This document shows positions 33,268 through 44,500 of a stretch of DNA of 64,000 nt, one piece after another; within the stretch, counting starts at the first letter, position 1, and each line of letters starts with the position of its first letter. Both the position numbers and the translations under genes were made by a program. The notes under the pieces are model-generated. The model was given only the letters and a program-made list of their open reading frames with translations, had not been told where the DNA came from and did no database searches. Source of the DNA: Phyto melanocephala (Eukaryota > Arthropoda > Insecta > Diptera > Rhinophoridae); assembly GCA_941918925.1 (NCBI GenBank), contig OW799236.1:75482465-75546464 (forward strand). The letters run 5' to 3'.

Positions 33268-35680
33268 TTTATTTATTTATTTATTTATTTATTCAACTTC
33301 ATAGTAATATAAAAAAGCCTATAAGGCCAAATAACTTATATTACAGCTAAAACACATGCCTTAAGTTGTATTACAAACTAAAAAGAAATACAATAATACA
33401 TAATCCAATAAAAAATTAATAATAACTTAATACTACAAAAAAAAAAAAAAAAAACATGAATTAAAGTAACTATTGTTTTCGGCTCCCCAACCAAAGATAA
33501 TAAAGTATATCTATATATGAATAAAATTCCAAAAGAAAAAAAAAAAAAATCCCATAAATAGTAGTAAGAAATAAAATTTCTATTATCAACAATAACCGGA
33601 CTCAACAAACAGAAATAGTGGTAGTAATAAAAAAACAAGTTAGATAACAATATTAGAAGAGAGAGAAAAAAAAAATAGATAAATATTAATTTTCCGAAAG
33701 ATAACAAAGTAATTTTGAGCGGAAAGCGTTAAGACTTAAAGAAAATATACGAAAAGCTAGAGGCAAATGGTTCCAAATACGTGCAACTCTTACAACAAAA
33801 GATTTCTCAAATAAAGTACTACGAATCCTAGGTATTAAAATTTGAGGATTTCTAGTGGAATGAGTAAAAGAGAAAAGAGAGCACAACAGAGACGGTAGCC
33901 CAGTCTTAATTATACGAAAAAACATCAACAAAATCCTAAACGAAATATAGTTTGTAAACGAGCAACCTAAAAATGTTTTGACAAATCCTGAAATATGCTC
34001 ATACCTACGAACATTATAAGTAAAACGAACAATCATATTCAAAGCACGATTCAATTTAGAAATGTTGTAAGAGAAGGTACCCGAGTAAACTTCCAAGCCA
34101 TAAAGAATATGAGGAATTAAAAGAGCATATGCTAGTTTATATTTAATAGTCAGAGGTAAAAATATATTGCACGAGTAGAATTTTCTAATAATACCAATAA
34201 TCCTGCCATATAAACAGTTGATATGATCAATGAATGTAAGATGGCTATCAATAATTATGCCCAAACATTTAAGATTATTAACAAACTCAATCTTACAACC
34301 CCCAATAAAAATATCAGGTTCATCAAAATAATCTCCAAATAGCATAGCTTTAGTCTTAGAAGTGTTAATAGCAAGGAAATTTTCCATTGCCCATCTAGAG
34401 ACACAATCAAGGTTATAATTAATTTTCGATTCAAGTACATCATAATCACCACGATTTGAATTGAACAGTAGAAAAATATCATCTGCAAACAAGTATGGTT
34501 TACAAATATTAGTATCAATATAATTCGTTAGATCATTAACATAGAGAATGAAAAGTAATGGACCTAAAACAGATCCCTGAGGTACACCTGCATCCAACGA
34601 CAACAAATCAGAAGTAACACCTTCCAATTCAACAAACTGATTTCTATTAGACAAATAAGAAAAAATTAATTTACAAGCAGATTTGGAGAATTTAAACAAC
34701 ATAGCTAATTTATTTATTAGCGTAGTATAATTAATCGAATTAAAAGCTTTAGCTAAGTCAAGAGATAATAAAGCACTTTCTCTCCCATTGTTAACGTTAA
34801 TCCGAATAGTATCCGTTAAATCAAGCAGTAATGACGTAGTATTATGACCACGACGGAAAGCAAACTGGTATGGACTTAATTCACTATAAACAAAAGAATA
34901 CATTTGATCTTTTAAAACATGCTCAACTACCTTAGATAACGAAGGAAGTATAGAAATAGGTCGCAAATCATCCACAGTAAGGACATTTTTACACTTCGGG
35001 ATGGGAACAACTCTAGCTGTTTTCCATGCCGAAGGAAAGATGGAGGAAGTTAAAATCAAATTTACGTGATGAAGAAGAAGATTAGAAACATAAGGAAAAA
35101 TTAGTTTAAGAAACTGTACAGATAAGCCATCAACACCAACTGATTTTGATTTAACTTTGGACAACGCAACAAGTAACTCTTCCTCACTAATACATCTAAA
35201 AGAAAAGTAACCACTAACTCCCTCAAACATATTGAAATCAATGCCAAATGCATTATCAGAACGAGAACTATTAACAAAGAAGTTATTAATATCATTAACA
35301 TCAAACTTGTTACATATTTCATTACTATCCAAAAACCCACCACCTTTTAAAACTTTCCACACACCAGAAGTGTCCATACCAGAAAACAATCTTACAAAAT
35401 GCAGTCTTCTCTCCCTACGAATAACATTTTTGGCTTTATTTCTATACTTACAGTAAACCTTCCAATACGCATCAGATCTGTTCAAACGAAAATTTGAGAA
35501 AGCTAAATCTCTGAGAGATTTAGCAAGCAAAACAGATTTCGATTTCATCCACCTATCTTCAATGTGATAAAACCTCCTCCTTACGACAGGAACAGAAGTG
35601 TAAAGTTTATCTAGTAAGGATTTGTACCCTTTACAAACACAAAATTTGAAAAAAGGGGAATCGTATTAATATTTTTTCGC
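33268..35680 (-). mobile_element. 5'-truncated LINE with intact reverse transcriptase frame
   Basis: The 3' tail is (TTTA)n at 33268-33293 on the plus strand, that is (TAAA)n on the element strand. The open frame runs from about 35668 to 33686 on the minus strand; the first ATG is at 35548, giving 620 codons. Reverse transcriptase motifs: VPIPKC...LRPISILPSLSKVVE, SLDLAKAFNSINYTTLINKL, GVPQGSVLGPLLFILYVNDL, and the catalytic FADD at residues 354-357 (34489-34478). The C-terminal FVVRVARIWNHLPLAFR resembles CR1/Jockey-group LINEs. No RNase H domain was seen. The endonuclease and ORF1 are missing, cut off next to an INE-1-like element at about 35700. The uninterrupted frame suggests a recent insertion. 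Confidence 0.88.
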
Positions 35681-35711
35681 AGATTAACTAATAACATATA
35701 ATTTTTATTCC

Positions 35712-36815
35712 TGCCACAAAAAAACGGTGGAGGTATATTCATTTTGTCATTTCGTTTGTAACACATCGAAATATTCATTTTAGACCTTATAAAGTATATA
35801 TTTTCTGAGTCTGGGTTAAAAGCACGACAGAGGTCGAACCGAAGAAGCTAGGGGACTTAAATTTTGTAGGAATATTTCTTATACACAAGGTTTGTTTGGT
35901 ATTAAAAATGAGTTAAATCAGAATATTAGAAAGAGAGTTATGCAAGAGTAGGTTAAAAAAACCATGTCCTTCCAACATCGAATAAAATGGAATTGTGTCC
36001 AAACGCAATAACGTAGAGCCATGAAATTTCGAATGTATATTTTGTGAGTAAAAAAAATATTTTCCATTGAAAATTGCTTAAATCTATGCATTCGGAAAGG
36101 AGTTATAGATCAAAATGAATGAAAATTTATACAGCACAGTGCTTTTTGGTCAAAATCTTTGAAACAACGGAATATCAATGTGAAACGTCCTCTTTTACGC
36201 CCGCCTCCCATATAACGTTTTGTTTCAAATTCATATAATTTCTCTATGAATAAAGATTTTAGAAGAATAAAGGACTGTATATTGAAATATCTGAGTTGAA
36301 TATATTAGCAGAAACCACTTTGACCAGTCTACTATAACGCTCTCTTCTCAGCTGATCTACTGTTAGTAAAATTTAAAAGCTCATAAAACGGACAAAACTA
36401 GATGTATGATGATGAAATTTTGTGCGTATAGCTTTCTAGTCAATATTATTGTGAAGGTGACACGCCCACTTTAATGCCTACCTCCCATATAACGCTTTAT
36501 CTTAAGTTCATATAATTTCTCTATGGACAAAGTTTTTGGAAGAATAAAGAACTCTATCGAAATAACTAAGTTGTATTTAATAGCAGAAACTTTATTGACA
36601 CGCCCACTTTCATTGAAAAACTAAATTTACGAAAATATTTTACTTGCATATCGAAGTTATACAAAGAAAGTGTTACATATTTTAACATAAAGAGATTATT
36701 TCATAGCGATTACTGTTGTAAACAAATAGTAAGTTTTATGCTATAAAAGTAACAAAATTGGTGGTGGGTATAAAAAAATCGGCACAGCCAAATATAGTGC
36801 TCTTACTTGTTTTTC
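35712..36815 (+). mobile_element. INE-1-like element (type B), complete
   Basis: Left: TTCCTGCCACAAAAAAACGG with TGGAGGTATA. Right: TTGGTGGTGGGTATAAAAAA followed by GGCACAGCC and the hairpin terminus ending CTCTTACTTGT. Blocks TAACACATCGAAATATTCAT, AGTATATATTTTC, CACGCCCACTTT and CCTCCCATATAACG match 22352-24127 inverted. It preserves the empty site for the nested element at 22495-23032. Confidence 0.8.
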
Positions 36816-36829
36816 CTAGGTTTATGTGT

Positions 36830-37180
36830 TTAGAAGTTACATAGGGTACCATATAAGTACCAAGCTTTAGTTTCTACCCGTTTTCCTCCTAAGAGAATTG
36901 TAAATTCAAAAAAATTTCAGAAACCTGTCAGTTTTTTTTTGTGTTACAATGCCTTTTTAAGTTAATTTGTATCATTTTTAGTTTTGCATGTATTAGGTTA
37001 CCAATTTTTCCCATTTTGACCGTTATGACAAACTTATGAAAATCTCTTCTTACTGGAGCTATACATCGAAAGAGGTACACATAGTTCAAGTTTTATGTCT
37101 CTTTGCGTTTGGGCTGTGCGATGGTTAATCAGTCATTTAGTTAGTAATGTTACTCTTTTATATACATAGATATATAGCTT
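36830..37180 (-). mobile_element. Helentron-like 5' region
   Basis: On the minus strand it begins TATCTATGTATATAAAAGAG, continues GACTGATTAACCATCGCACA and GCCCAAACGCAAAGAGACAT, and matches 54262-53880, the start of a longer element. The 3' half is not present here. Confidence 0.5.
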
Positions 37181-37194
37181 AAAGACTGCATTTG

Positions 37195-37357
37195 TTTGTA
37201 TTTTGCATATACAGACGGGCAGACTGAGAGCTTAATCGACTCCCTTTCATTAGCTTTCAGAAAATATATACTTAATGGGGTCGGAAATGAAAATTGTAGA
37301 AATTTCACACTGAATGACAAACCTATATATACCCTTTTTCACTGTGAAGGGTATAAA
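37195..37357 (-). mobile_element. INE-1-like element (type A), 5' end fragment
   Basis: GACGGGCAGACTGAGAGCTT, TATACTTAATGGGGTCGGAA and the terminal CACTGTGAAGGGTATAAAAA match the right end of 51999-52722. The hairpin half is missing. Confidence 0.6.
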
Positions 37358-37419
37358 AACAATCAGCTGATGGATTCGAGCACCTCATTAATCTGCCTTG
37401 AACTTAGTGGTATAATTGA

Positions 37420-37635
37420 CTCTACGTCTTGACGAGCCATCGATTTGTTTAGACTAGAACAAAACGTCGACAGAGCAACTGTCAAAAAATTGTTCATGTC
37501 CTTTGATATTCTGACAACGCTGTTTGAACAAGAACAAGACATCGACAACAGCAGTCCACACCAGGCAAATTCATGTGCGCACAAAAAATTGTTCGTTGTT
37601 CAAACTAATCGATGGCTGGTGTAGACCGTAGATGA
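37420..37635. mobile_element. Inverted-repeat MITE
   Basis: Arms at 37422-37462 (CTACGTCTTGACGAGCCATC, then GATTTGTTTAGAC) and 37594-37633 are inverted copies with about 75% identity. The CGACAG/CATCGACAA motifs repeat inside. Open frames here are by-products. Confidence 0.5.
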
Positions 37636-37832
37636 ATACAGAATTTATTTTAAAATTTTTTTTAGGAAAACAAAATTAAAATTGTATAAACTTTTTGAAA
37701 AGAAATTAAATTTTAGAATTAAATCTTAGATTTTTTGATATCGAAAATTATAAAAATAATTATTATTTATTTTTTCGGTGTCCTTTACAGATATGTGTAG
37801 TTAAAAATAGTTCAATAGAAAAAACATCTACC

Positions 37833-39092
37833 TATATATATAAAAGTGAAACTCTGTGTGTGTGTTTGTGTGTTAGCTATAGACTCCTAAACTGTAAAAC
37901 CGATCGGACTCAAACTTTGGCAAGTTGTTGTACACATTCCAGGGAGTGTTTATGGGTGGCAAAAAGTGGGCGGGGTCACGCCCATAAAAATTAGTTATTA
38001 TTTTTAGCTACTCGCACTTGACCGATTTTTCTAAAACTTTTCACACATATTGAGCTGTCATAACTATATAATATCGTGATTAGAAAAGTGGGCGATGCCA
38101 CGCCCATAAAAAAGTTATAATATTGAGGTACTTGCATTGGACGGATTTTTCTGAAACTTTGCTCACATATTGAGCTGTCATGACTTTACAATTGTGTGAT
38201 TAGAAAAGTGGGCAGTGCCACGCCCATAAAAAAAGTTATAATTTTGAGGTACTTGCACCGGACCGGTTTTTTTGAAACTTTACACACGTATTGACCTGTC
38301 ATGACTTTACAATTGTGTGATTAGAAAAGTGGGCAGTGCCACGCCCATAAAAAAAATTATTATTTGCAGCTACTTGAACTTCACCGATTTTTCTGAAACT
38401 TTGCACACACATATTGAGCTCTCATGATTTTACAATTTCGTGATTAGAAAAGTGGGCAGTGCCACGCCAATAAGAAATAAGTTAAAATTTTTAGCTACTT
38501 GCACTATATCGATTATATCGATTGAACTTCACCGATTTTTCTGAAACTTTGCACACACATATTGAGCTCTCATGATTTTACAATTTCGTGATTAGAAAAG
38601 TGGGCAGTGCCACGCCAATAAGAAATAAGTTAAAATTTTTAGCTACTTGCACTATATCGATTTTTCTGAAACTCTGCACACACATATTGAGCTGTCATGA
38701 CTATATAATTTCGTGATTAAAAAATTGGGCAGGGCCACGCCCATAAAAAAAGTTATAATTTTAAGGTATTTTCTCTGGACCGATTTTTGTGAAACTTTGC
38801 ACACATATTGAGTTGTCATGACTATAAAATCTCTTGATTAGAGAAGTGGGCAGTGTCTCGCCCATAAAAAAAGTTATTATTTTCAGCTACTTGAACTTTA
38901 CCGATTTTTCTAAAACTTTGCACACATATTGAGCTGTCCTGACTATACAGTTTCGTGATTAGAAAAAGGGTCAGAGCCACGCCTATTAAAAAAGTTATAA
39001 TTTTTAGCTTTTTGCACTTGATATTCAATTAAAATTCAGAATGCATTTTTATTCATTAAGGGGCGTGGCAACGCGCGCCGGGCTTTTCTAGT
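37833..39092 (+). mobile_element. Helentron-type element with ~121-bp tandem array
   Basis: Starts CTATATATATAAAAGTGAAA, ends CGCGCCGGGCTTTTCTAGT; same family as 18621-19477. GTGGGC-type anchors lie near 37966, 38088, 38208, 38329, 38452, 38600, 38725, 38846 and 38967, giving about nine units of 120-125 bp except one 148-bp step. Each unit repeats CCACGCCCATAAAAAA and CACATATTGAGCTGTCATGA. The unequal number of units compared with the other copy shows array length changes readily. Confidence 0.8.
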
Positions 39093-39102
39093 TTAATATA
39101 AA

Positions 39103-39228
39103 AACAAGAGTGCTATATTCGGTCGTGCCGAATCCCTACACATAGGTATAATCCGACATCGGAGCTTAAACTATATTTCATGTTATACGCCATTTTTCCT
39201 TATTATTTCATATACAAACCATCGAGTT
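39103..39228 (-). mobile_element. INE-1-like element (type A), hairpin-end fragment
   Basis: AACAAGAGTGCTATATTCGG, TCGTGCCGAATC, then ATTTCATGTTATACGCCATT match 27912-28040. It stops at about 39228, shortly before the CAAGGC transposon. Confidence 0.6.
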
Positions 39229-39312
39229 AGTACGAAATTTACCAACATCTGTTTTTCCTGTATTCTTTTTTGCACGTCATTACCACAAGTTTTTTTCGAT
39301 GTTTGCCTTTAG

Positions 39313-40624
39313 CAAGGCCTATACATTAGGTCATTGCATTTCTGCAACAACAAAATGATATAAAAAACTGCATGTATTTTGTTAGTGTGTGCTATCGTAT
39401 AGATGTCAAAAACAGCTGACTACATCATTGACAAAAATTGTTTGTAATATTCAAGGTAATTTTTTCTGAATATATTTAACTTGTAACAAATAATTATTCA
39501 CATTATTTTTAAATTATTATATATAATAATAAATAATTATTATTAAATAGGAAAAAAATGACAAAACATTGAAGATGAATTGTCTCGATGCAAAGCAGAA
39601 ATATTGAGGCCGACCAGAACACCAGTCACAAGAAAACTTTTAGTACCCAACCAAGTGAGACCTGTAATAGCCGCCAATACATATAGTCAGGTACAGCAAA
39701 AATTTCAGCGGCAACCAACAGTTACGTCTGGTCAACCACCTCCAATTCCACCGCCAGCTTTTATGCCAAAATTTGTCCCAACACAAGCTTTTAAAACTGC
39801 ATCGCCCGTCATATCAACTCCGGTTATTTTGAGCAGTATGCTAAAGTTGTAACAGAGTAAACAGTCTGTAAATGTTCCCATGGGGCCGGTGGCAGTGCCA
39901 ATAGATGTTAATGCTATACAATTTGATGTTACACAAAAGTTAAGAGCAGAAACAGTGATTTTACAAATGAAATTGAAGAAATGGTTGCCGTTATGTGGGA
40001 AGCTGATCTATTAGCTGCGCAAAAATATTTGGCGTCAACGTAGCTTAGATGTAGTTAAACAAAACTACTTATGGAGCAAAACAATATGAAATAGTGAAAA
40101 TTTTACTGAATTGCAAAAATAAAACAAGTATTATAGTGAAGAGAAATGTTAAAAATATACATATGTAGTGGAGTTTCTTGTTACAGAGTTTGATAGGTTT
40201 GATAAGCTACAAGCGTTATTAGTATAGATGAACAAAATAATAGAATAAAGACTGGATGATTGGAAAGTATTGGCGTTTTTAAAATTTGTTTAAGTGTGCA
40301 AAAAGCTAAAATATTTAGTTTTTTTTTAATACAGACAAGATAAGTTGTTTGTGTTATTATTTTTTTTTTTGAAATTTTGCCATAACGCATTACTTAAAAC
40401 ACCTTTTTCTTTAAAATTTAAATTATTTATTATAAAATCCACTTATTTAAATTTTATCACAATAAGAAACAATTTAAAAAGCATACAAAAAATGTAAACG
40501 ATAATATATACATAAAAAAGACATGGCGCGAAAAAGTAAGCAACTTTTGACATTTTCACAATAGTAATACAACCCTACGCAAAAATCAGCTGATCAATTG
40601 CATTGACCTAATGAATAGGCCTTG
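39313..40624. mobile_element. CAAGGC-TIR transposon carrying an RBM42 fragment
   Basis: The left end CAAGGCCTATACATTAGGTC and the right end (inverted) CAAGGCCTATTCATTAGGTC begin inverted repeats that match at about 25 of 28 positions. CAGCTGA lies close to the right end, as in related elements. The interior has no transposase but holds a broken RBM42-like sequence (39558-40062). No clear target duplication was found: the flanks are TTTAG and ATAAA. The 1.3 kb size and cargo make this a gene-fragment-bearing non-autonomous transposon. Confidence 0.7.
39558..40062 (+). pseudogene. RBM42: RBM42-like RNA-binding protein, internally deleted fragment
   Basis: The longest frame (about 39571-39852) contains VRPVIAANTYSQVQQKF, close to the conserved VIRP-IATNTY-QVQQ segment of RBM42, followed by a proline-rich stretch (QPPPIPPPAFMPKFVP) like that family's linker. 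At about 39990-40062, across frameshifts, YVGS..I.LRK-IWRQRSLDVVKQ matches the very C-terminal end of the RBM42 RRM and tail. The RRM body between them is missing. Stops (TAA at 39850) and frameshifts prevent function. GTAATTTT at 39456 and AAATAG at 39550 look like a retained intron, which would argue for DNA-level capture rather than a processed copy; this is tentative. Confidence 0.65.
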
Positions 40625-40702
40625 ATAAATACAAACGTAAATTATTTCATTAAAATATATGTGAAGAAAATGTCGGATAGAAGAAAACTAATATTATTAT
40701 TT

Positions 40703-40882
40703 TTAATTGAAGTGCATAAAGTCAATTTGTTTGCAAAAGGAATTTATAAACAAAAAAAATCGAAAACCCTGTTTTAAATAATTATTTTTGTATGCACTAT
40801 TGCTCATGTCATACAAACATTCTCTTCCTGTTTTTTTTAATTCTTCTATTAATTTTTGAGCAATATTTTCATAAAATTCCAT
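40703..40882 (-). CDS. Truncated MADF-domain reading frame (possible first exon)
   Basis: From ATG at 40882 the frame gives 59 residues, starting MEFYENIAQKLIEELKKTGR and then ECLYDMSNSAYKNNYLKQ. The pattern LIE...K....LYD..S..YKN matches the first half of MADF domains, the Myb-like DNA-binding module abundant in insect transcription regulators. After KQ the similarity ends in a phenylalanine-rich, random-looking tail. Either the true exon ends there (no strong GT donor; CAGGGTTTTC is the only option) or the gene was cut by an insertion: the end of the CAAGGC element is only 79 bp downstream. Probably a relic. Confidence 0.4.
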   Translation of the reverse strand: MEFYENIAQKLIEELKKTGRECLYDMSNSAYKNNYLKQGFRFFLFINSFCKQIDFMHFN

Positions 40883-41534
40883 TTTAATTGTTAATTTTCG
40901 GCAAAAACAATTTTTGTATAATAAATGTACTGACACTGTGTGATGTGGCAACCAAATTCAATTTTCATGTAAATATTGAAAAAAGTGGCATCCCAATTCA
41001 GTTTCTTCTGAAAAAAAAATTAAAATTAAACCAATTCAAGAAAAAACTTTCTGAACAAAATAATATCTCTCTCTCTCAAAAGTAAAACGTCAAACTCAAT
41101 ATAAAAAGAATTTGTTCTGAACTAAAATTTTATGGGTGAATCCAGCTTTAGAGAGCGATCTACGAGATTCATATTGCTGTGTGAACATGGCATAAGTGTT
41201 ATATGTATTATAAATTATGATTGTCGCAAAAGTTGCATTTTACATTATTTTCATCTGGCAACACTTTTAAAGTTATTGAAAAAATTTCACCTTCAGCTGT
41301 CAATGTGACAAAACCTGTGAATATAAACACGTGCGGTAAATGTTGAATTATAAAAAATTTCAATTTAAATTAAAAACGATTTAAAAAAATTAATAAGTGT
41401 ATGAAAATATAAGTAATATTAACTCCACTAAGAATACTTAGTGTGACACAAACATATTTTGTATTAAAACTAAAGAAATTTTTAAAAGGACAAAGACAAT
41501 TCATACTATATTTAAAGAAACATTTTCCAACAGC

Positions 41535-44500
41535 ATGGATTTTGAAAATGAAGATAATGATAATCTTAGGTTTCAATATTTAGCAGGAGGAAATCTCTTA
41601 GAAAACCCACCAATATATGCCAAAAGTGGAGAGTAAGTGAAACTCACTATATCGAAAAATTATTTAACTTTACTAATTTCCTTTTTGGCAGGCACTTGTT
41701 ATTTTTGTCTGGAAATGAAGTTAAAATTTACTCCACTATTAGTGGACAGTTTGTAAGGAAACTAAAAGGTTCCACTTCGTCTTTAATAGATTTTGAATTT
41801 GAATTACAAAACGACAACATTTTGGTAGCATGTAATGAATCTGGCGAAATTTTTTCGTGGGATTGGAAAACGGGCACCCTTAAAAATACCTCACGTCTCC
41901 CTCCTATAGATGATAAAAACATGTTGGTAACGAATTTTAAACTTATAAATTTGTATGGAAAATCTGATTTGGCTCATGCATTTGTTTGTTTCAAAATAAG
42001 TGCTAAGCCAGTTCAATGGCGAATATATAATCGTGACCAAAATGCTTATGTTAATGTTCCCTGTGATTTAAGATTGACGTAAGTACATTTTTTACATACC
42101 TATTAAAGTTTTGTTCGAATGAATAATGGCTCGTTGTCTTGTATACTTTACAGTATGAAGAAACCCTTGGTAACAGTGGATACTAAAAATTTCCCATATG
42201 TCGTGTTGGCCCAGGGGCATTATGTATTTTTTGTAAATTACAAAAAATGGTCATGGATTAGGTAAGTGAAATAATAAAAAAAATAAAAATGGTTAATTTG
42301 CAAATATTCTTTTACGTTGATATAAGATTAAAGAATGCTCGCTGTAAGAACGTCACTGCCCTTCAATTTCACCCTACGGAAGAATGTTTAGCCACGGGGG
42401 ATGAACTAGGAAAAATTCTACTTTGGCGTGAATTCACAAATTATAAGACAACAAAAACCGTAAGTTATTTTAACATAAACAAATAAAATATTTTAATTAT
42501 TTTTTTTTATTTTTTTATTTCAGAGCTTATATCATTGGCATCATACAAAAATCACTAGCCTTTGTTTTACTATATCTGGTGCACAATTCTACAGTAGTGG
42601 AGAAGAAGCTGTAATGGTTAAGTGGCATGTGGAAAGGCCTGAACTTAGGCAGTTTTTACCACGAATGGTAGCAAATATATGTCATATAGTTGTTAGTCCA
42701 GATAATACTAAAGTGGCAGTGTGTACGGTTGATAATAGTGTACAACTATATGGCACTGAAAAACAAGTTCATCAAAATTTACAAGAATTTACCTATATAT
42801 CTGATGATAATACCGAAAGTTGTAAATTTCCCACAGGCTTACGTTTAAATCCACGCAACAACACCTTAGTTTTGAATGGTCGGACTGGATCGTTGCAATT
42901 TTATAGTACATACACGAAAAGTTTATTATATAATGTACGCTAAAGACATTTAAAAATTTTACAAAAAAATTAAGATGTTTCCATTATTTTTTAGGTTAAT
43001 ATTGTTAATCAAAATTTGCTGTCGAAGGAAAGAGATAGGATTCTTTATGACATCCGAGTTACTAAGGCAGCTTTTAACATTGATTGGATGGCTACTGGTG
43101 AAGTTTTTAATGATGAGGAACATTTGCCAGAGTTACGTTTAAAGTTTTGGAAATTCGATGAAACGACTCAAAAGTAAGTAAATTTATATTATTAAGGGAG
43201 ATGTGTTACTAAACGTTATTCTGTTGAGGAAGATATTAAAGAAATATTTTGAATGCTGTTTTTTTCAGTTACGTCTTAAATACAAATATTGAACTGCCAC
43301 ATGAAAGTGGATTTAAAGCCATTGAATTTTCTAACGACTACCAGGTGGACAATCTCTTGTGTGCTACTGTAGGTGAAGATAATGTAATAAAAATGTGGTG
43401 TCTAGAAGACTCTGATAACATTTATAAAGAAGGCAAAACTTGGTATTGTATCGCTCAAACTTCTTATAAGGACTTATCAGTCAATGCGATATCCTTTTCT
43501 CAAGATGGTTCTCTTTTGGCTGCTGGTTATGGTAACACTTTGTGTATATATAAATCCGATAATTTAAAACTGAAAGCCGCCCTCACTGGCTCAAATGGAC
43601 CTGATGGTTGTGTCAATAAAGCTCAAGTTTTAGTTTCCTCTAAAAATATAAACGGGGCCAAATCAGAGTTGGTTGAGAAACGTAAAAAAATAATGAAATT
43701 ATTTACCAATATATTGGAGACAAATGAGGAAACTTTTATAAGAGAATTGCAACAAACTTTCAACGATAACAAATCTTCAACAAAAAGTGAAGATAAACCC
43801 CTTCAGCAACTTGATGAGCAACAGAAGGCATCAATTTATAAAAAGATTTTACAGATGCATGAATTAAATTTGTATCAAAAAGTGTTACTATACCAAAAAT
43901 TGGGTATAACTTGTAATATCTATCCACAAATGAAAACAAAAGTTGCAGAATATATTAGTAGATTTAATAAACAGGTCGATGTGGAGAGAACATTGTACTT
44001 CCGTGCACACCGTTTGAATTTGAGACACCGCTTTAAAGCTAAATATCGTTTGCACCAACATCACAAAGAACAGCGGCAATATGACGATAAAGTCAATAAA
44101 AATCTGATACCCTTATTGAGTTTGTTAAATTTAGGAGATAACACCGTAAATAAACAAAATAAATCTAAAAATGTTAATCTAGGTGTAAACAAACATGTTT
44201 TACCGCCTAAACCTACAACAGCTGAAATATCACATGTACGTTTTGCTGCTGGAGAATATGCCCATTTAGTGGTTGTATGTACCGAACATAGGATTTTAAT
44301 ATGGAATCTTTTGACTTTAAGATTGCAAGCGGTTTTAAAATTAAGTGTCAAACACTTGACCTTCGATCCACAAACCAATTTAATAGCGGTGGTAACGCAA
44401 AGTAACGAACGTAAGTCTCTCTTCATGGTTAAAAACTAAAGAATTTATTTAATAAAATTACTTTGACGTTTTTCAGTACATCTTTTTCAACCCAATGTAC

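Noticed and set aside
33378..33707. 109-codon minus-strand frame rich in Phe and Leu
   Set aside because: It lies in the LINE 3' UTR and is driven by poly-A tracts on the opposite strand.
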